Of a stretch of DNA of 64,000 nucleotides, positions 1-9,844 are shown piece by piece. The position numbers were made by a program, and so were the translations under genes. The notes under the pieces were generated by a model. That model had not been told where the DNA came from and searched no databases. It worked only from the letters and a program-made list of their open reading frames with translations. The DNA comes from Eutreptiella sp. 'Long Island Sound 2002' (taxonomy: Eukaryota > Euglenozoa > Euglenophyceae > Eutreptiales > Eutreptiaceae): NCBI GenBank assembly GCA_964036045.1, contig OZ038385.1:43008367-43072366 (forward strand), written 5' to 3'. Positions within the stretch are counted from its first letter, which is position 1, and each line of letters opens with the position of its first letter.

Positions 1-92
1 TACCCAGGGGCTCCTCGGTACGTTCTTTAAGAGAACCTGAGGAGTCCCTTAACGCTTGCTTGCTTGATAAGGGTAGCTGCTCCATGCAGCGT
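1..92. other. Flanking DNA with two small hairpins
   Basis: No gene is seen. Bases 8-17 pair with 40-49 (GGGGCTCCTC with GAGGAGTCCC, 9 of 10 pairs), and GCTGC at 76-80 pairs with GCAGC at 86-90 around a 5-nt loop. It lies directly upstream of a larger predicted fold and may belong to the same RNA. Confidence 0.4.
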
Positions 93-170
93 GTTTGCGG
101 ACAGCGTATTATAGGGCACACTGAGAAGGGTATAATACCTGGAGTGTGCCTTGGTTCCTCCGCCGCAAAC
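93..170 (+). other. Predicted structured RNA: H-type pseudoknot inside an outer stem
   Basis: Three perfect 8-bp stems are visible. GTTTGCGG at 93-100 pairs with CCGCAAAC at 163-170 as an outer stem. Inside it, GTATTATA at 106-113 pairs with TATAATAC at 131-138, and GGCACACT at 115-122 pairs with AGTGTGCC at 143-150. The two inner stems interleave, which is pseudoknot topology, with connectors of 1, 8 and 4 nt. I do not recognise the family. It could be the 3' end of an upstream retroelement or viral-like RNA, or an unknown ncRNA. The pairing is read from sequence; that it acts as RNA is inference. Confidence 0.4.
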
Positions 171-259
171 GCCCTTTCATTTGCCTTTGTTTTACAGGTG
201 GGCAGGTAGGGTGAGTGGTGCAGCAGCAATTTTTTTTATGCCCTGCTAAACAGGGGAGT
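171..259 (+). other. Short spacer with splice-acceptor-like and PPT-like sequence
   Basis: A pyrimidine-rich run ends in TTTTACAG at about 197, which looks like a 3' splice site. Just before the LTR there is a purine run, CAGGGGAG, resembling the polypurine tract that precedes the second LTR at 10365-10373. No open frame of note. Confidence 0.3.
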
Positions 260-1299
260 TGAAAAAAATAGATTTCTATCAAGGTCGCTACAGTTCCGCT
301 GATGGGGTTGCAGATTTAGACAGTACAGTGCCAGACAGATCGCGTCGTCTTCGAGCCGCGATCAGTGCGGACGGTGCGTCATTCAATTCTTTCAATCAAT
401 TCAATTCTGTCACGTAATCATATTGGTGCTGTTTAAAGATCGTGATTGGTTAGTTTAGGCTGTGTTGCAGCCAGCGGTGCCGTCGCCCGAACATGCGAAT
501 GTAAGGATCCATTAGGTTTGATTCTGATTGAACACTTATCCTCTTCAATTGATTAGTTCGCTTTCGAGGTGGGAATCGTAGATTCATGATGGTGCACCAC
601 TATTTTGCTTTGTCGCTTTCCATGTGTTGCATTCACATACTTTCATTACACTCATTGCATTGTTATGCATTCATTCCATTCAAGCATGTGTTGTTTGTTT
701 ACTGTTGTTTGGATTTGGGTTGTTACACGTAGTGATGTCCATTGCATGGTTTATTATTGTTTAGTTACGGGCAAGGATAAAGGTAATGCAAGCATGATAT
801 TGGATTTGGTGTCACACGTCTCCCATGCTTTGTTTAGCATGGAGCCGTGGTGAGCCCGGTTCCGTCCATGGGGGTAGAGCCGTAAGGATCTTGAATGCCT
901 TGGCCACCACGACCCGCCGCCGTGGAGAAACAGAAATGGTGGGGCCTTGGCAACGGCACGGCGGCCCCACATCGTCAACAATGACTCGGACGTACACGTG
1001 GTGATTTCCTTTGTATCTTCCTTGCTTCGCCTTTACTTGCTCGTAGTTTTGTTTGTTGTGTTTGCGGGTATGACCCTAGGAGTATTTTGAATTGAAATAT
1101 TTTTATGCAAACAATCACATAAATTGTTTTAGATAAATTTTTGCTCGTGTGCACCCCTCCCAAAAATTACATAGTTTTATGAGCCCATTTTCCAATCTTT
1201 GTTTTGCTAACCATTGAGTAGTTGAAATATAAGCATTTTGGGGATATTCTATAGCAAGTCATAACTTACTACGGAGTCGAGTAGTTCTCTTTTTCTTTG
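260..1299 (+). repeat. 5' LTR, 1040 bp
   Basis: It is nearly identical to 10375-11414; I count differences at about 420, 535, 731 and 1017. The segment 823-970 is strongly self-complementary: CCATGCT/AGCATGG (823-829/836-842), CGTGGTG/CACCACG (845-851/904-910) and GTGGGGCC/GGCCCCAC (939-946/963-970). This suggests a folded leader or R-region RNA. Several short open frames inside look incidental. The exact left edge is uncertain by a few bases because both copies share GGGGAGT before it. Confidence 0.88.
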
Positions 1300-1311
1300 T
1301 GGTAGCAGAGG
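1300..1311 (+). other. Primer-binding site (initiator tRNA-Met)
   Basis: TGGTAGCAGAGG directly follows the LTR and is complementary to the CCUCUGCUACCA 3' end typical of eukaryotic initiator tRNA-Met. Its position and 12-nt match define the LTR end. Confidence 0.75.
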
Positions 1312-1884
1312 TTTGCCTAATTTTGTGGCAAGCCAACAAATTTTAGGACTTTCCTGCGCCGACTCCGGAAATGCTCTCCTTTTGAGCGGGGGATCCTTTT
1401 GTTGCCTTGTGAGTTTGTGTTACTTGCCTTTGTCTCCCATTTCCTCGTCAACGCCCGCGCCTCCGCTTGGGCGCCTAAGAAATGCAAAGCGCGCCTCCAC
1501 TTGGGCGCTTTAGAAATGCAAAGCGCGCCTTCACTTGGGCGCTTTAGAAATGCAAAACCGCGCCTCCGCTTGGGCGCTTGAGAAATGCAAGGCCGCGCCT
1601 CCGCTTGGGCGCTTTAGAAAAACAAAGCATGCCCCACGACTTCTTTGTCATGGCCAAGAGTTGCCAAGCACCGGAGAGTCACCCGGGCACCTTGGTGACT
1701 TGCCCCGGGGTTCCCAAGCCCCAATGGGTTTTGTTTGCGTGTGTTTTGATTGTCCCTAGGGAGTTTAAAATTTTTGGGAAATTTTATCCCATGAAAACTT
1801 CGTTTGGTTAGCTTTGGCTTGTCTTGTTTCCTTTGTGTGGTCTTGTTTCTATTCCAACCCCGCGGTGTCCTCTCGTACTCCATC
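1312..1884 (+). other. Element leader (5' UTR)
   Basis: Untranslated leader between the PBS and the gag-like relic. It contains a short tandem repeat (annotated separately). The rest shows no long open frame on either strand. Confidence 0.5.
1457..1629 (+). repeat. Tandem repeat, five copies of 34-35 bp
   Basis: Units start near 1457, 1491, 1525, 1560 and 1595. Each begins GCGCCTCC/TTC and contains TTGGGCGC followed by AGAAATGCAA. GGGCGCTT-type words recur near 4270-4300, so the motif may once have been wider in the element. Confidence 0.8.
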
Positions 1885-2190
1885 ATGGATCAATGGATGA
1901 AGGACGCCTTCGCTAAGACGATGAGGGATGGATGACTTCGACATCCCATCAAAAATGTTTTGAAGATGTATGCCACCTTCGTCGAAAACAACACCGCCAT
2001 CCATGACAAGTTCAATTGAAAGGATGAGCGGTTACGACGGAGTTTCCCCGCAGGGCGTTATTTCATTGGCACTCCGAGGAGGGTATGGACGTGAAAGATT
2101 TCACGGAGAACGAGTCAAACATGAATGAGTTGGGCACCATGATGCCACTTTCGGAAGGAATAAATTCTTAGGGGAAAGTGGTAGATGCTT
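1885..2190 (+). pseudogene. Degenerate gag-like ORF start
   Basis: An ATG at 1885 opens a reading that begins MDQWMKDAFAKTMRDG and is then stopped by TGA. The same frame continues as VLKMYATFVENNTAIHDKF, is stopped again, and from about 2070 a protein-like reading (MDVKDFTENESNMNELGTMM) continues in another frame. This pattern fits an eroded coding region with stops and a frameshift. Its place, first after the LTR, leader and PBS, is where gag is expected, but I see no zinc knuckle or recognisable capsid motif. Gag identity is an inference from position. Confidence 0.4.
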
Positions 2191-3487
2191 GGTAGCCCGT
2201 GTCAAGGCAAGCTTGATTGATTTCTTGAAGTCTCAAAAATTAAGGCAATTCATTTGCCGTTTTTCCTTGGTGCGTGCATGTGGTTGGCACGTTAGCACAC
2301 GTTTGTGCTTGCTTTCGTTTGGTCGAATATGCGTTTGTACGGCTCCCGTCGTCCACTCTCGCGCAAATTCGTGGGTTGAAAGTTTATGCCTGGATGGTTG
2401 TAAGTTTGTGCACTTTGGTTTTTATTTGCTGCACGGTGCGCCACCGCTTGCATGCCAAAGACCACGGACGCCCAACACCACTCGTCTTTGGATGTTATGA
2501 ACAAGTGCTTTGCCCAAGTTTATGAAGTTTTTGAGTATGCCAATTAGGATAGCGGCCTACCAGCATCGCCAACGTTGCTTGGGCCATATACCTCAATTGA
2601 GTGTGTGGCTGTGCACGGCAATTGTAGTTCAATGTCCGTGTGGCATTGGCGTGACTTGAGTGCATGCGTTGACGCGCACATGAGTGGGTTTTTGCGCTAA
2701 TTTGAGCATTCTGGGTGTTCATTTGTGTGTGTACGGACACGGGTGTGAGAATGTGGGCTGGAATGCCACTTCTCGGTGCGTGCGTGGATATGTGCTGGCA
2801 CGTGAGGAGTACACTCGTGTGTGGAGGAGTTTGCGTTCACTCTTGCGTAGGTGAGTACGAGCAAACCTCGAGTCCACAGGTGTATTTTGATTAGATGATG
2901 CACAGTTCTTGCGATGATACGCATGTAGTTAGCTTTACTACCGTATACCTAGAACTCAACCCGATGTACCTGGATGGCTGTGAGACGCCATATTCACTGG
3001 TTTAGGACTGTTTGTGGATTGTATGATTTTTAGGAATAATGTATGCCTACAGTCGTACTACGTTTGTACTTGGTTGGGTTACATTGCCTACGTTGAGTAC
3101 GCTGTCTTACCAGTCAAGTTCCTTACCTAGTCCCATCAGTGTACTAGTGTATATTGACTTGGTATATGTTTTTTTTTTGTCTGCGTCTGCCTTTATGTAC
3201 CGTCGCTACCGTCCAGGTTGCCCTCACCTTGGTTTGCCGTGTCGGTGGATTTGGTTATTCGTTTTGCTTTCTGGTTTACTGTGGTCCAGACCAACCCCGG
3301 GTGTGGGTTCGCTTGGAAATTCAGCCGAGCGCCTTATTCAGCTTACTGTGCGTAGCGTTGGGTGATCGGAGACCGTTTGCATGTGACCTAGTGCGATCAG
3401 CAATTTCCAGTGCACACCGAAAAGGTTTGGCCTTCGGAGGATCCACTGGCCATCCATTTACGATTGACAGGTGTTTGATTATGCACT
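2191..3487 (+). other. Element interior without supported genes
   Basis: Only short incidental open frames are present, such as a 103-codon frame at 2189-2500. The stretch 2520-2930 is rich in GTG/CAC words. No motif was recognised on either strand. Confidence 0.5.
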
Positions 3488-4060
3488 GGACAGAGCACGG
3501 TGCTTGTTTCCGCGGGCGCCCCCAAAAACACAGTGCGGTGCCCTGGCGCAGCCGCTGGTTATTATAACGACCGGTACAGGACCATGTGGACGCTGCCCAT
3601 GTTTGCCTGCACTGATGCCAGCCAGGTCCATCTGCACTGATGCCAGCCAGGTCCATCTGCACTGATGCCAGCCAGGTCCGCCTGCACTGATGCTGCCCAA
3701 GTTCGCCTGCCCTGAGGCCAGCCAGGCGCTGCACGAGGCCAACGATGGCTGCAAGGCCTACCCTCAGTGCTGCATCCGATTGGCTGCCTATGAGTCCGTC
3801 AAGCAGGTGCAGGTGATGTCTTTCTTGGTTCGGAAGCCTGGTCTGGCTACTGCCACTTCGTCCTGCCCTCCTGCTGGGCGATGGCTGGCACCACAGGCGA
3901 GAAGGACGTGAAGGTCTGGGGCCCCATGGACAACAAGAGGGCGACCCGACCATCAGGTGCTCAGCGCACCTGTATCCCCCAGAGGACAACATGGACTTCG
4001 CCGAGAATCCCAGGGGACCGGGCGTCACCCGGGCACCCCTGTGGGTAAGCCCAGACACCC
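3488..4060 (+). pseudogene. rbcS: Captured Rubisco small subunit (rbcS) relic
   Basis: Rubisco small subunit caps the large-subunit octamer in the chloroplast. The reading [18 protein letters not shown] continues with [16 protein letters not shown] (3511-3632), which matches the conserved green-type core [23 protein letters not shown]. A second piece from 3690 reads LPKFACPEASQALHE, then KAYPQCCIRLAAYESVKQ and VQVMSFLVRKPG, matching the C-terminal half of the family. After a frame change, GEKDVKVWGPMDNKR at about 3873-3938 resembles the mature N-terminus (VWxPVNNK) of a further unit, as in polyprotein-type rbcS. The copy is broken by an out-of-frame 25-bp minisatellite and by frameshifts, and has no start or full length. 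It sits inside an LTR element, so it is best read as a transduplicated host fragment. The family call is strong; the polyprotein origin is inference. Confidence 0.75.
3608..3732 (+). repeat. 25-bp minisatellite inside the rbcS relic
   Basis: Units start at 3608, 3633, 3658, 3683 and 3708. The core TGCACTGATGCCAGCCAGGT encodes the CTDASQ segment. Because 25 is not a multiple of 3, each copy shifts the frame. The fourth unit is diverged and leads into a second version of the same rbcS segment (LPKFACPEASQ). Confidence 0.85.
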
Positions 4061-4635
4061 CTGCCAGACCCTGCCTATTTTCTGGCTAAAATTTTGGGGG
4101 CCCTTTGCCCTCATTTTGGGCTGCCAAATTCGGCAAGCCAGTTAAAGGGAATTTCCTTCCCCTAGGATAGGTAACGCCAAGCCAGAGGGGCGGGGGGTTA
4201 CGAAAAATCAGCTCTCCGGCACGCATTTTCTGTGCCAGGAGACCCCCCCCCCTTCATACACTCGGTGCTTGCGTGGGCGCTTCGCTTGGGCGCCAATCAA
4301 TCAAGTGTGCCTGATTCTAACCCTGCGCTTCTTTCGTTCCTGCTTCTGTTCCCCTCTCTCTTTTCATCAAGACTGGATTTTTCATACGCCCTGTCACTTG
4401 AGCTTGCTGGGAAACCGATATCAGTGCCAGTAATGCAGATAGTCTGGTGCTCGAGAAGCTTCCATTCCTGGTTCACTTACAAAGTCCATCGACGCTCAGC
4501 AGCTGCCGGCCGTGAAGCAGGGTGCCCATTTTTCTTTCTAGTTCTGAGAGAGGGTACTGGAGGAGATTCTGGGGTAATTGCAAGTATCGAGGGTGTTGAT
4601 GTCTATGTAGGAGGTCGACCTGTGTCCATCCCATA
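4061..4635 (+). other. Element interior, no supported gene
   Basis: A 134-codon open frame at 4232-4636 has no recognisable motif. Near its end it contains GTGGDSGVIASIEGVDVYVG, which could be the start of the protein-like stretch that follows. Left unassigned. Confidence 0.35.
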
Positions 4636-4914
4636 GTCCATAGAGTGTGTGCCACTGTGAGTGCCACCGAGTGTGACCAGAGCAACCGGTATTACCACCA
4701 GGGTGTAGATCACCCACCGAGCAAAAATCTGTATGGCAGCTGTACAGCAGCTCAGGAGTGAGTTACTGTTTTTAGAGAAAACTCCGCTGCAGCCCAGGTT
4801 GATGTAGTTACGGTGTATTACGCGTACGTTTACTTAGGAGTGATACTTAGAGGATATGACCTGATCCGTGAGATAGGGAGTATCCTAGTATCCTATGTAA
4901 ATGGGAACTCCTTG
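4636..4914 (+). pseudogene. Protein-like reading with one in-frame stop
   Basis: Read from 4636, this gives VSATECDQSNRYYHQGVDHP and, after one TGA, FRENSAAAQVDVVTVYYAYV, ending at a TGA near 4912. Composition and hydrophobic patterning look protein-like. No family was recognised. The neighbouring relic continues in another frame from 4901, suggesting a frameshift between them. Chance open sequence is the alternative. Confidence 0.3.
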
Positions 4915-7090
4915 TGATGTAACGTACTATGACGGAAATACAGATATAGATTTACTAGCTGAATTTTAGGTAACCGGCGGTTATGACTCAGGTGAATACA
5001 CACAGTGAGATGAACAGTACCCAGCTAGTTTGTCTGGTGATGGTAGTCTGTAGGATACAGAGTGCCCCGTGTCATGTCCGTGGTGTGCTGATGCGCGGTT
5101 GTATAGGAGGTGTATAGGTGAACAGATTTATTGCTCGTGTACTGCTGTGAGTGCGATGCAGTTACATTGATACCCCGTTGTCAGCCCTGAGGTGGCAAAT
5201 ACAGGTCTTGCCGATTTGAGGCCAGGGGGATGTTTGAGGCGACACTCTGATGGTGTCGGTCTCACTGTGCTGGCAATTGTTTGCTTGTGTCTACGTATGC
5301 CAGCCAGGGTGTGTGCGCGCGTGTTCTGCGTCACGAGAGGTACCCAGAGCAAACACCCCCGCAAGACATTGGCTTCCCCTGTGGGGGGGAGATTTCGCTG
5401 TGATTGTGTAGTGTTGTTTTGAGCCTGTTAGTTTAGTTGCAAGTCAGCGAGTGCTTCTTGTTGGATAGGTGTCTCCCATTTTTCTGCCTTTCTGCAATCG
5501 GCCAGTCTTTCAGTCGGTCTGCCTGTCTGTGTCTCCGTTGTGGTTGATTGTTTTGTCATTGACCTGATCCGTCGTTCCGGTTGCAGCACCAGGCGATACG
5601 CCACACTAACCCATAGTTGACCCATGTCATACAGCCATCTGCATCTCAATGGGCATTTGGCCTGTTTTGTTTATGGCCCTGTTAGCTGGCGCCAACCGGT
5701 GACAGGCAGTTGTATCCGTGGTGGCAGTGACCGAGAGCCAGTCTGAGCGACCGCTGTATCCGAGTCAGCTGGCCAACCCGTTAGCCTGCACTCTGCAGGA
5801 CCGCGCGACCTCGTTCTCTCTGCCTGACACCTTGTTGGCTGGAATGCCAGTGGCGAGTTCGCTGCGGCGTTCTCCACGGTGTCAGTGCATGGAGACGTCG
5901 TTGCCTTTCGTGCAGTGGTATGGAAGTGGTATGAAGTTTCAATTCTAGTTGCATGTATAGTGTTTTGTACCAGCTTACTTCCCTGTCGTTGGCACAAAAA
6001 TCAGTGTCGTTCTCGCCTGTGTCTGCGTGTAATGTGAGGGAGTACCTAGTTATGTATTAATCATTCGTGACCCTGAGGATGGTCATGCCCTCAGGGTAAG
6101 GCAGTCTGTGGCAAGGACTGGAGGAATGACAACCCTTCCCCGTACCTGAGTCCAGAAGAAGCCAGAGATTTAGTTTACTGTCTGTACCTTCGTCTGATAC
6201 GAGGATAGCTGGTAACTGCCTAGTGTGATGCAGGTAGTATGACAGTTGACTGTAATAGAAGTCCAGAGGTCAGTGATACCCTACAGGTGACTGAGTTTAC
6301 TAGTTCGTATGCGAGAGATGAACTTTGGGTTGATGGTAATACCCCTAGTCACTCCGATGATTACGGTCATAGCCGTGTCTACTGAAGCTATTCAGGAATG
6401 TAACAGTAGCTACACGGTTAGTTCTACTGTGATGTACTGCGTGTTCACCTGGAGGGTCAGTCGCTGTGGCACTAATGTAACTCAGTGGCACCTTAGGACG
6501 GTCTGAGCTCTAAGAGTCGAAAGTCTGTAGTCTGTAGTCTGATGCTGCCGCACCCCAGTGTGACGTTCTTCCGTGTATTGTTTTCCGTCTGTAGGGCCCA
6601 GCTATGGCATTGGGGAAGAGACAATTATTTCTAATCCTAAACAGGTGTTGATTGGAGGAGGCCTCTCAGTTTTCTTGGCTCCTTGCGTTGATGTTTCATG
6701 CAGAAGATACCTTCTTTGTTGTCCCCCTTAAGCCTAGCTGTGGGTGATTGGCTGGTTTGGTGTGACCTCAGGCCCGTCCTTGTGCCGCAGGGCTGAAGGT
6801 CTTACGGGATGTAGTGACGACTGTTTTTCTCTCCTCTGTGTCACTCTCCGTATTTCTATTTTTTCCCCAACCATGGGCAGGTTGGCCCTCCGTCAGGAGT
6901 GGGAAGCCCTGGCGACACCCCCGCTATATGGGGTAGATTGGTTTCGTGTTGGGAAACGTTTGTTTATCTGTGGGTTACAGGAATTGCTGTGTTGCCTGCT
7001 TTTCTGAATCACTCTGTTCTAGACCCTGTAGTGGTACTGTCGGTACAATGGGCAGATGGGTGGTATAGCAGTTCTGATGTGTATGAGTGA
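4901..7090 (+). pseudogene. Long stop-riddled protein-like frame, Cys-containing
   Basis: One frame from the ATG at 4901 to 7090 gives protein-like blocks separated by stops. Examples are CDVTYYDGNTDIDLLAEF, CPVSCPWCADARLYRRC, HLVGWNASGEFAAAFSTVSV, SPYLSPEEARDLVYCLYLRL, TVDCNRSPEVSDTLQVTEF and CWETFVYLWVTGIAVLPAF. Up to about 6386 every in-frame stop I counted (16) is TAG or TGA. Stop spacing is only moderately longer than chance (about one per 30 codons), and other frames also look open in places, so the claim is cautious. Cysteines, NxS/T sites and a hydrophobic segment suggest a secreted or membrane protein ancestor. No family was identified. Confidence 0.3.
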
Positions 7091-9193
7091 GTCTGCTGTT
7101 ACCATTGAAGGAGCTGTGTATGATTCTGCCTTGTGGCTGCTGTGATATGACCTTCCCTAGTTAGCCCACGAGGCATTTTATTGGTAGCACCCTGGAAGCC
7201 AGTTTGAAGGCCCAGGCGTAGTGTACCTGACACTGAGACAGGCCCCAGAGGGGAGCACTGTCGCCACTACTCTGCAATTGCAATTGCGACCGACTACTTT
7301 GTGTAGCTGAAGTACATGATACCCCGGTGAGTACCCGCAGACTGAGTCTCTGTGACCCTGGGTGGACTAGTACTCGTACGGTGTGAGCTTATATGGGATA
7401 TCCCATAGGCCATACTAAAGCACCACCTATGTTACAGATGCCTGGGTTGCTAACTTGGGAGACCACTAGGTGAGTGAAGACAGCCTACTATGTACTTGAG
7501 TATATTGGCTGTAACGCCAGTACAGGAAACCTGTGTGTAAAGCAACATCAATGTTGTGGCCGCGGGTGCTGTACTGTGTATTATTACAGGAGTATTGTAC
7601 GAGTAACCCTGAGTGTCACAGAAACCGCCTTTAGGTGAGTAACCTCTGGACTCTAGTGAGCATAGATGACTTTACTGTATTGCTATAGCTTAGCCTTACT
7701 CAGCCAGACAGATAAACCCTTAGGCCTGCAAGACAGCCTACTGCAGGTAGTCTGGTTATAGCGCTGTGAGAGCATGACTGAGTAGCAGCCGGACTGAGTA
7801 GCAGCTTGTAGTGAATTTGAGGTAGAGTGTATGTGTAAACATAGAGGTAAGTTTGCCGCACTCAGTGGCTTTGTAGCTGATTTCCTGTCTAGGAGAATGA
7901 TAGGGATGGGCTAGGGCAACAGCAGGAAGGGACGTACTGACCTGGGGGACCTATAGGGAGAAAATAACCCCTTTACCGAACATGTGCGTGGAGTCGCGAC
8001 CACTGCACCACGGGGGGTATGACTCTGCGAGTCATGTATTCCGCCAACGGTCTCCAGGCGACTCAGTAGAACCCACCTGCCCCTAGCCAACCTTCTGCGG
8101 ATGATCAGCAGTAGTGACTTGTAAGTTAATCTGCAGTGTACTGAAGAGGTACGGTCGTACTTGGTTTGTAAACTGAGGGTCTGTAAAGGCCATCCCCTGC
8201 ACTTTAGTGCCAGACAGTCACCAGTGGGTCGTCAATAGAGTCTGTTTTCATCCGGATGTAGGTTCCCGTTGAGAGTGTCTTGGGAATTCCCGGAATTTGC
8301 TTTCATGGAACCTCTGTCTTCAGCTGTTGTGTCTGAGGTTACCATTATCCGTCCTGCAGTGTTCAGTTTATGGGACCTTTGTGTGTCCAATTTTTCTTTT
8401 CGAGATACTGCCCAAGGTCTGGACTCCCTGATGGCTGTGCGACAGTGCGCTGCTAAAAGCAGTGCAGGGTGAGCATACAGAGAGTATCGTAAGCCAACGG
8501 TCAGTTGTGAGGTACGCGTGGAGCCGGGTTGCTGCTGGTGCCTCGGGGAGGCCGACGTGGACTGATTGGGCTGTCAACCATCTCGAGTGTGTAGAGTAAG
8601 GGACCATTATTTTCTGTGAGACCAGTTTGGCAGCGGTGGCAGTGTTTGTCAATGCGATCACCTTCCTCGGTGTTTCAGAAGTCTTTGCCTGTGTTAGCCC
8701 CGCTTTTGAAGTGTTTTGACAAGTGCGTACCCCCCCCCTGGGGTATATACTTGACAGATGTTTCTCATATGCGTGCAGTGCATAACCCTATGTCGGTAGA
8801 AGTCGGTGGACTTGACAGCAAAGTTCTCGTGCCGGATGCTCCTGTCTATACCCCCCGCCATCCGTCTGTTCTCAGGTCCGCCGAGTGTACCCAGCCCTCC
8901 TGGGAGCAATCCTGGACTAACCGTGGCGCCCAGACTAGCTCCGAAGTGCCCGGAGCTGGCGGACCGCGGATCGCCAAACAAAAGTGTCAGCTGACGTTCT
9001 CAGAATTGGTTCTGTATCTGAATTGGTTTGTAGGCCCTGCAGAGTCCCCCTCTTTGCGCAAGCACGGCCTTGTCTCCGCACAGGGCCCCTCGTCTGACTG
9101 TCGATTTCCTGCGCAGGTCTTTGTGGTCAAGAATGCATGACAACATGTTTGTGAGGCAGATGTAGTGGGACTGAGGGGCCAGGTCATGCCTGT
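7091..9193 (+). other. Hairpin-dense element interior, no supported gene
   Basis: Several frames contain protein-like fragments with stops, but none dominates. Exact inverted repeats are frequent: 7274-7287 (14-bp palindrome), 7392-7407 (16-bp palindrome), 7522-7534, 7543-7556 and 8019-8035 (7-bp stem, 3-nt loop). A 14-bp word GACTGAGTAGCAGC is directly repeated near 7782. An open frame at 8616-9140 (174 codons) has no recognised motif. Confidence 0.4.
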
Positions 9194-9661
9194 GAAGAGT
9201 TGTTGCTGCTCAGCACAGCATTACTATTGCAGACTGGTTCGGTTTGATTTTTCCTGATCCTCTGACATACAACATTGTAGTCATGTCACTGTCCGCACGC
9301 GGTATTGTGCTGCGTAAGCTGTGTCCAGTCAACGTCAGCTGGCACCTTGGAACTGAGCACTATTCAGCGGGCCAGTATGACTAAACTGGAAGCGGACCCA
9401 GTACTACAGTTTCCTCAGAGCAGATGGGTTATCAGTGCACGTCCTATGACTCAACTGACTCGAAGTTCACCACTGCGGTAACAGCCCCGGCGACACCCCC
9501 CTGGTGTGCCACCAGTGTCCAGACCCCCGACCTGGCTGGAGGGTGTCTGTACGCCCACAGCCCATGAGGGCGCCCCAGGGCGAGGCGATGACACTGGGTC
9601 TCCCCCGGGGGTGGAGGCTGGCCTTGGCTGTGGCACCACGGCGTACAACTGGCAGAACTGA
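9194..9661 (+). pseudogene. Broken upstream part of a 3' gene, unknown family
   Basis: One frame reads AQHSITIADWFGLIFPDPLT, SLSARGIVLRKLCPVNVSWH, then a TAA, then YDSTDSKFTTAVTAPATPPW and ends at TGA near 9570. Another frame continues GDDTGSPPGVEAGLGCGTTA up to TGA at 9659-9661. The beta-strand-like patterning and the intact ORF after the next repeat suggest one original protein, now interrupted by stops and a frame change or intron. No family was recognised. Confidence 0.35.
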
Positions 9662-9779
9662 CGTCTGTTGTCTGTTGCCTGACGTCTGCCTGTTGTCTGA
9701 CGTCTGTTGTCTGTTGTCTGACGTCTGTTGTCTGTTGCCTGACGTCTGCCTGTTGTCTGACGTCTGTTGTCTGTTGCCT
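9660..9779 (+). repeat. 60-bp tandem repeat built from 21/18-bp subunits
   Basis: Two exact 60-bp copies (9660-9719, 9720-9779) are each made of ACGTCTG-led subunits of 21, 18 and 21 bp rich in CTGTTGTCTG. A splice-acceptor-like sequence, TTTATTTTCATTGCAG, ends at 9810 just after it, so the repeat may be the polypyrimidine-rich end of an intron. Confidence 0.85.
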
Positions 9780-9844
9780 GGTGCCTGACATCAGTTTATT
9801 TTCATTGCAGACCTAGAAGAACAAGATGCAGCCCCAGTGAACAC

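Noticed and set aside
2495-2924. Minus-strand His/Thr-rich frames of 75-81 codons
   Set aside because: Low-complexity GTG/CAC-rich DNA without motifs, likely chance.
3321-4058. Minus-strand open frame of 245 codons
   Set aside because: It lies opposite the rbcS relic and its 25-bp repeat; the plus strand explains the sequence.
4901-7090. Alternative genetic code (TAG/TGA read as sense)
   Set aside because: The gypsy gag and pol are free of internal TAG/TGA, and TAA codons also appear further along. Decay is simpler.
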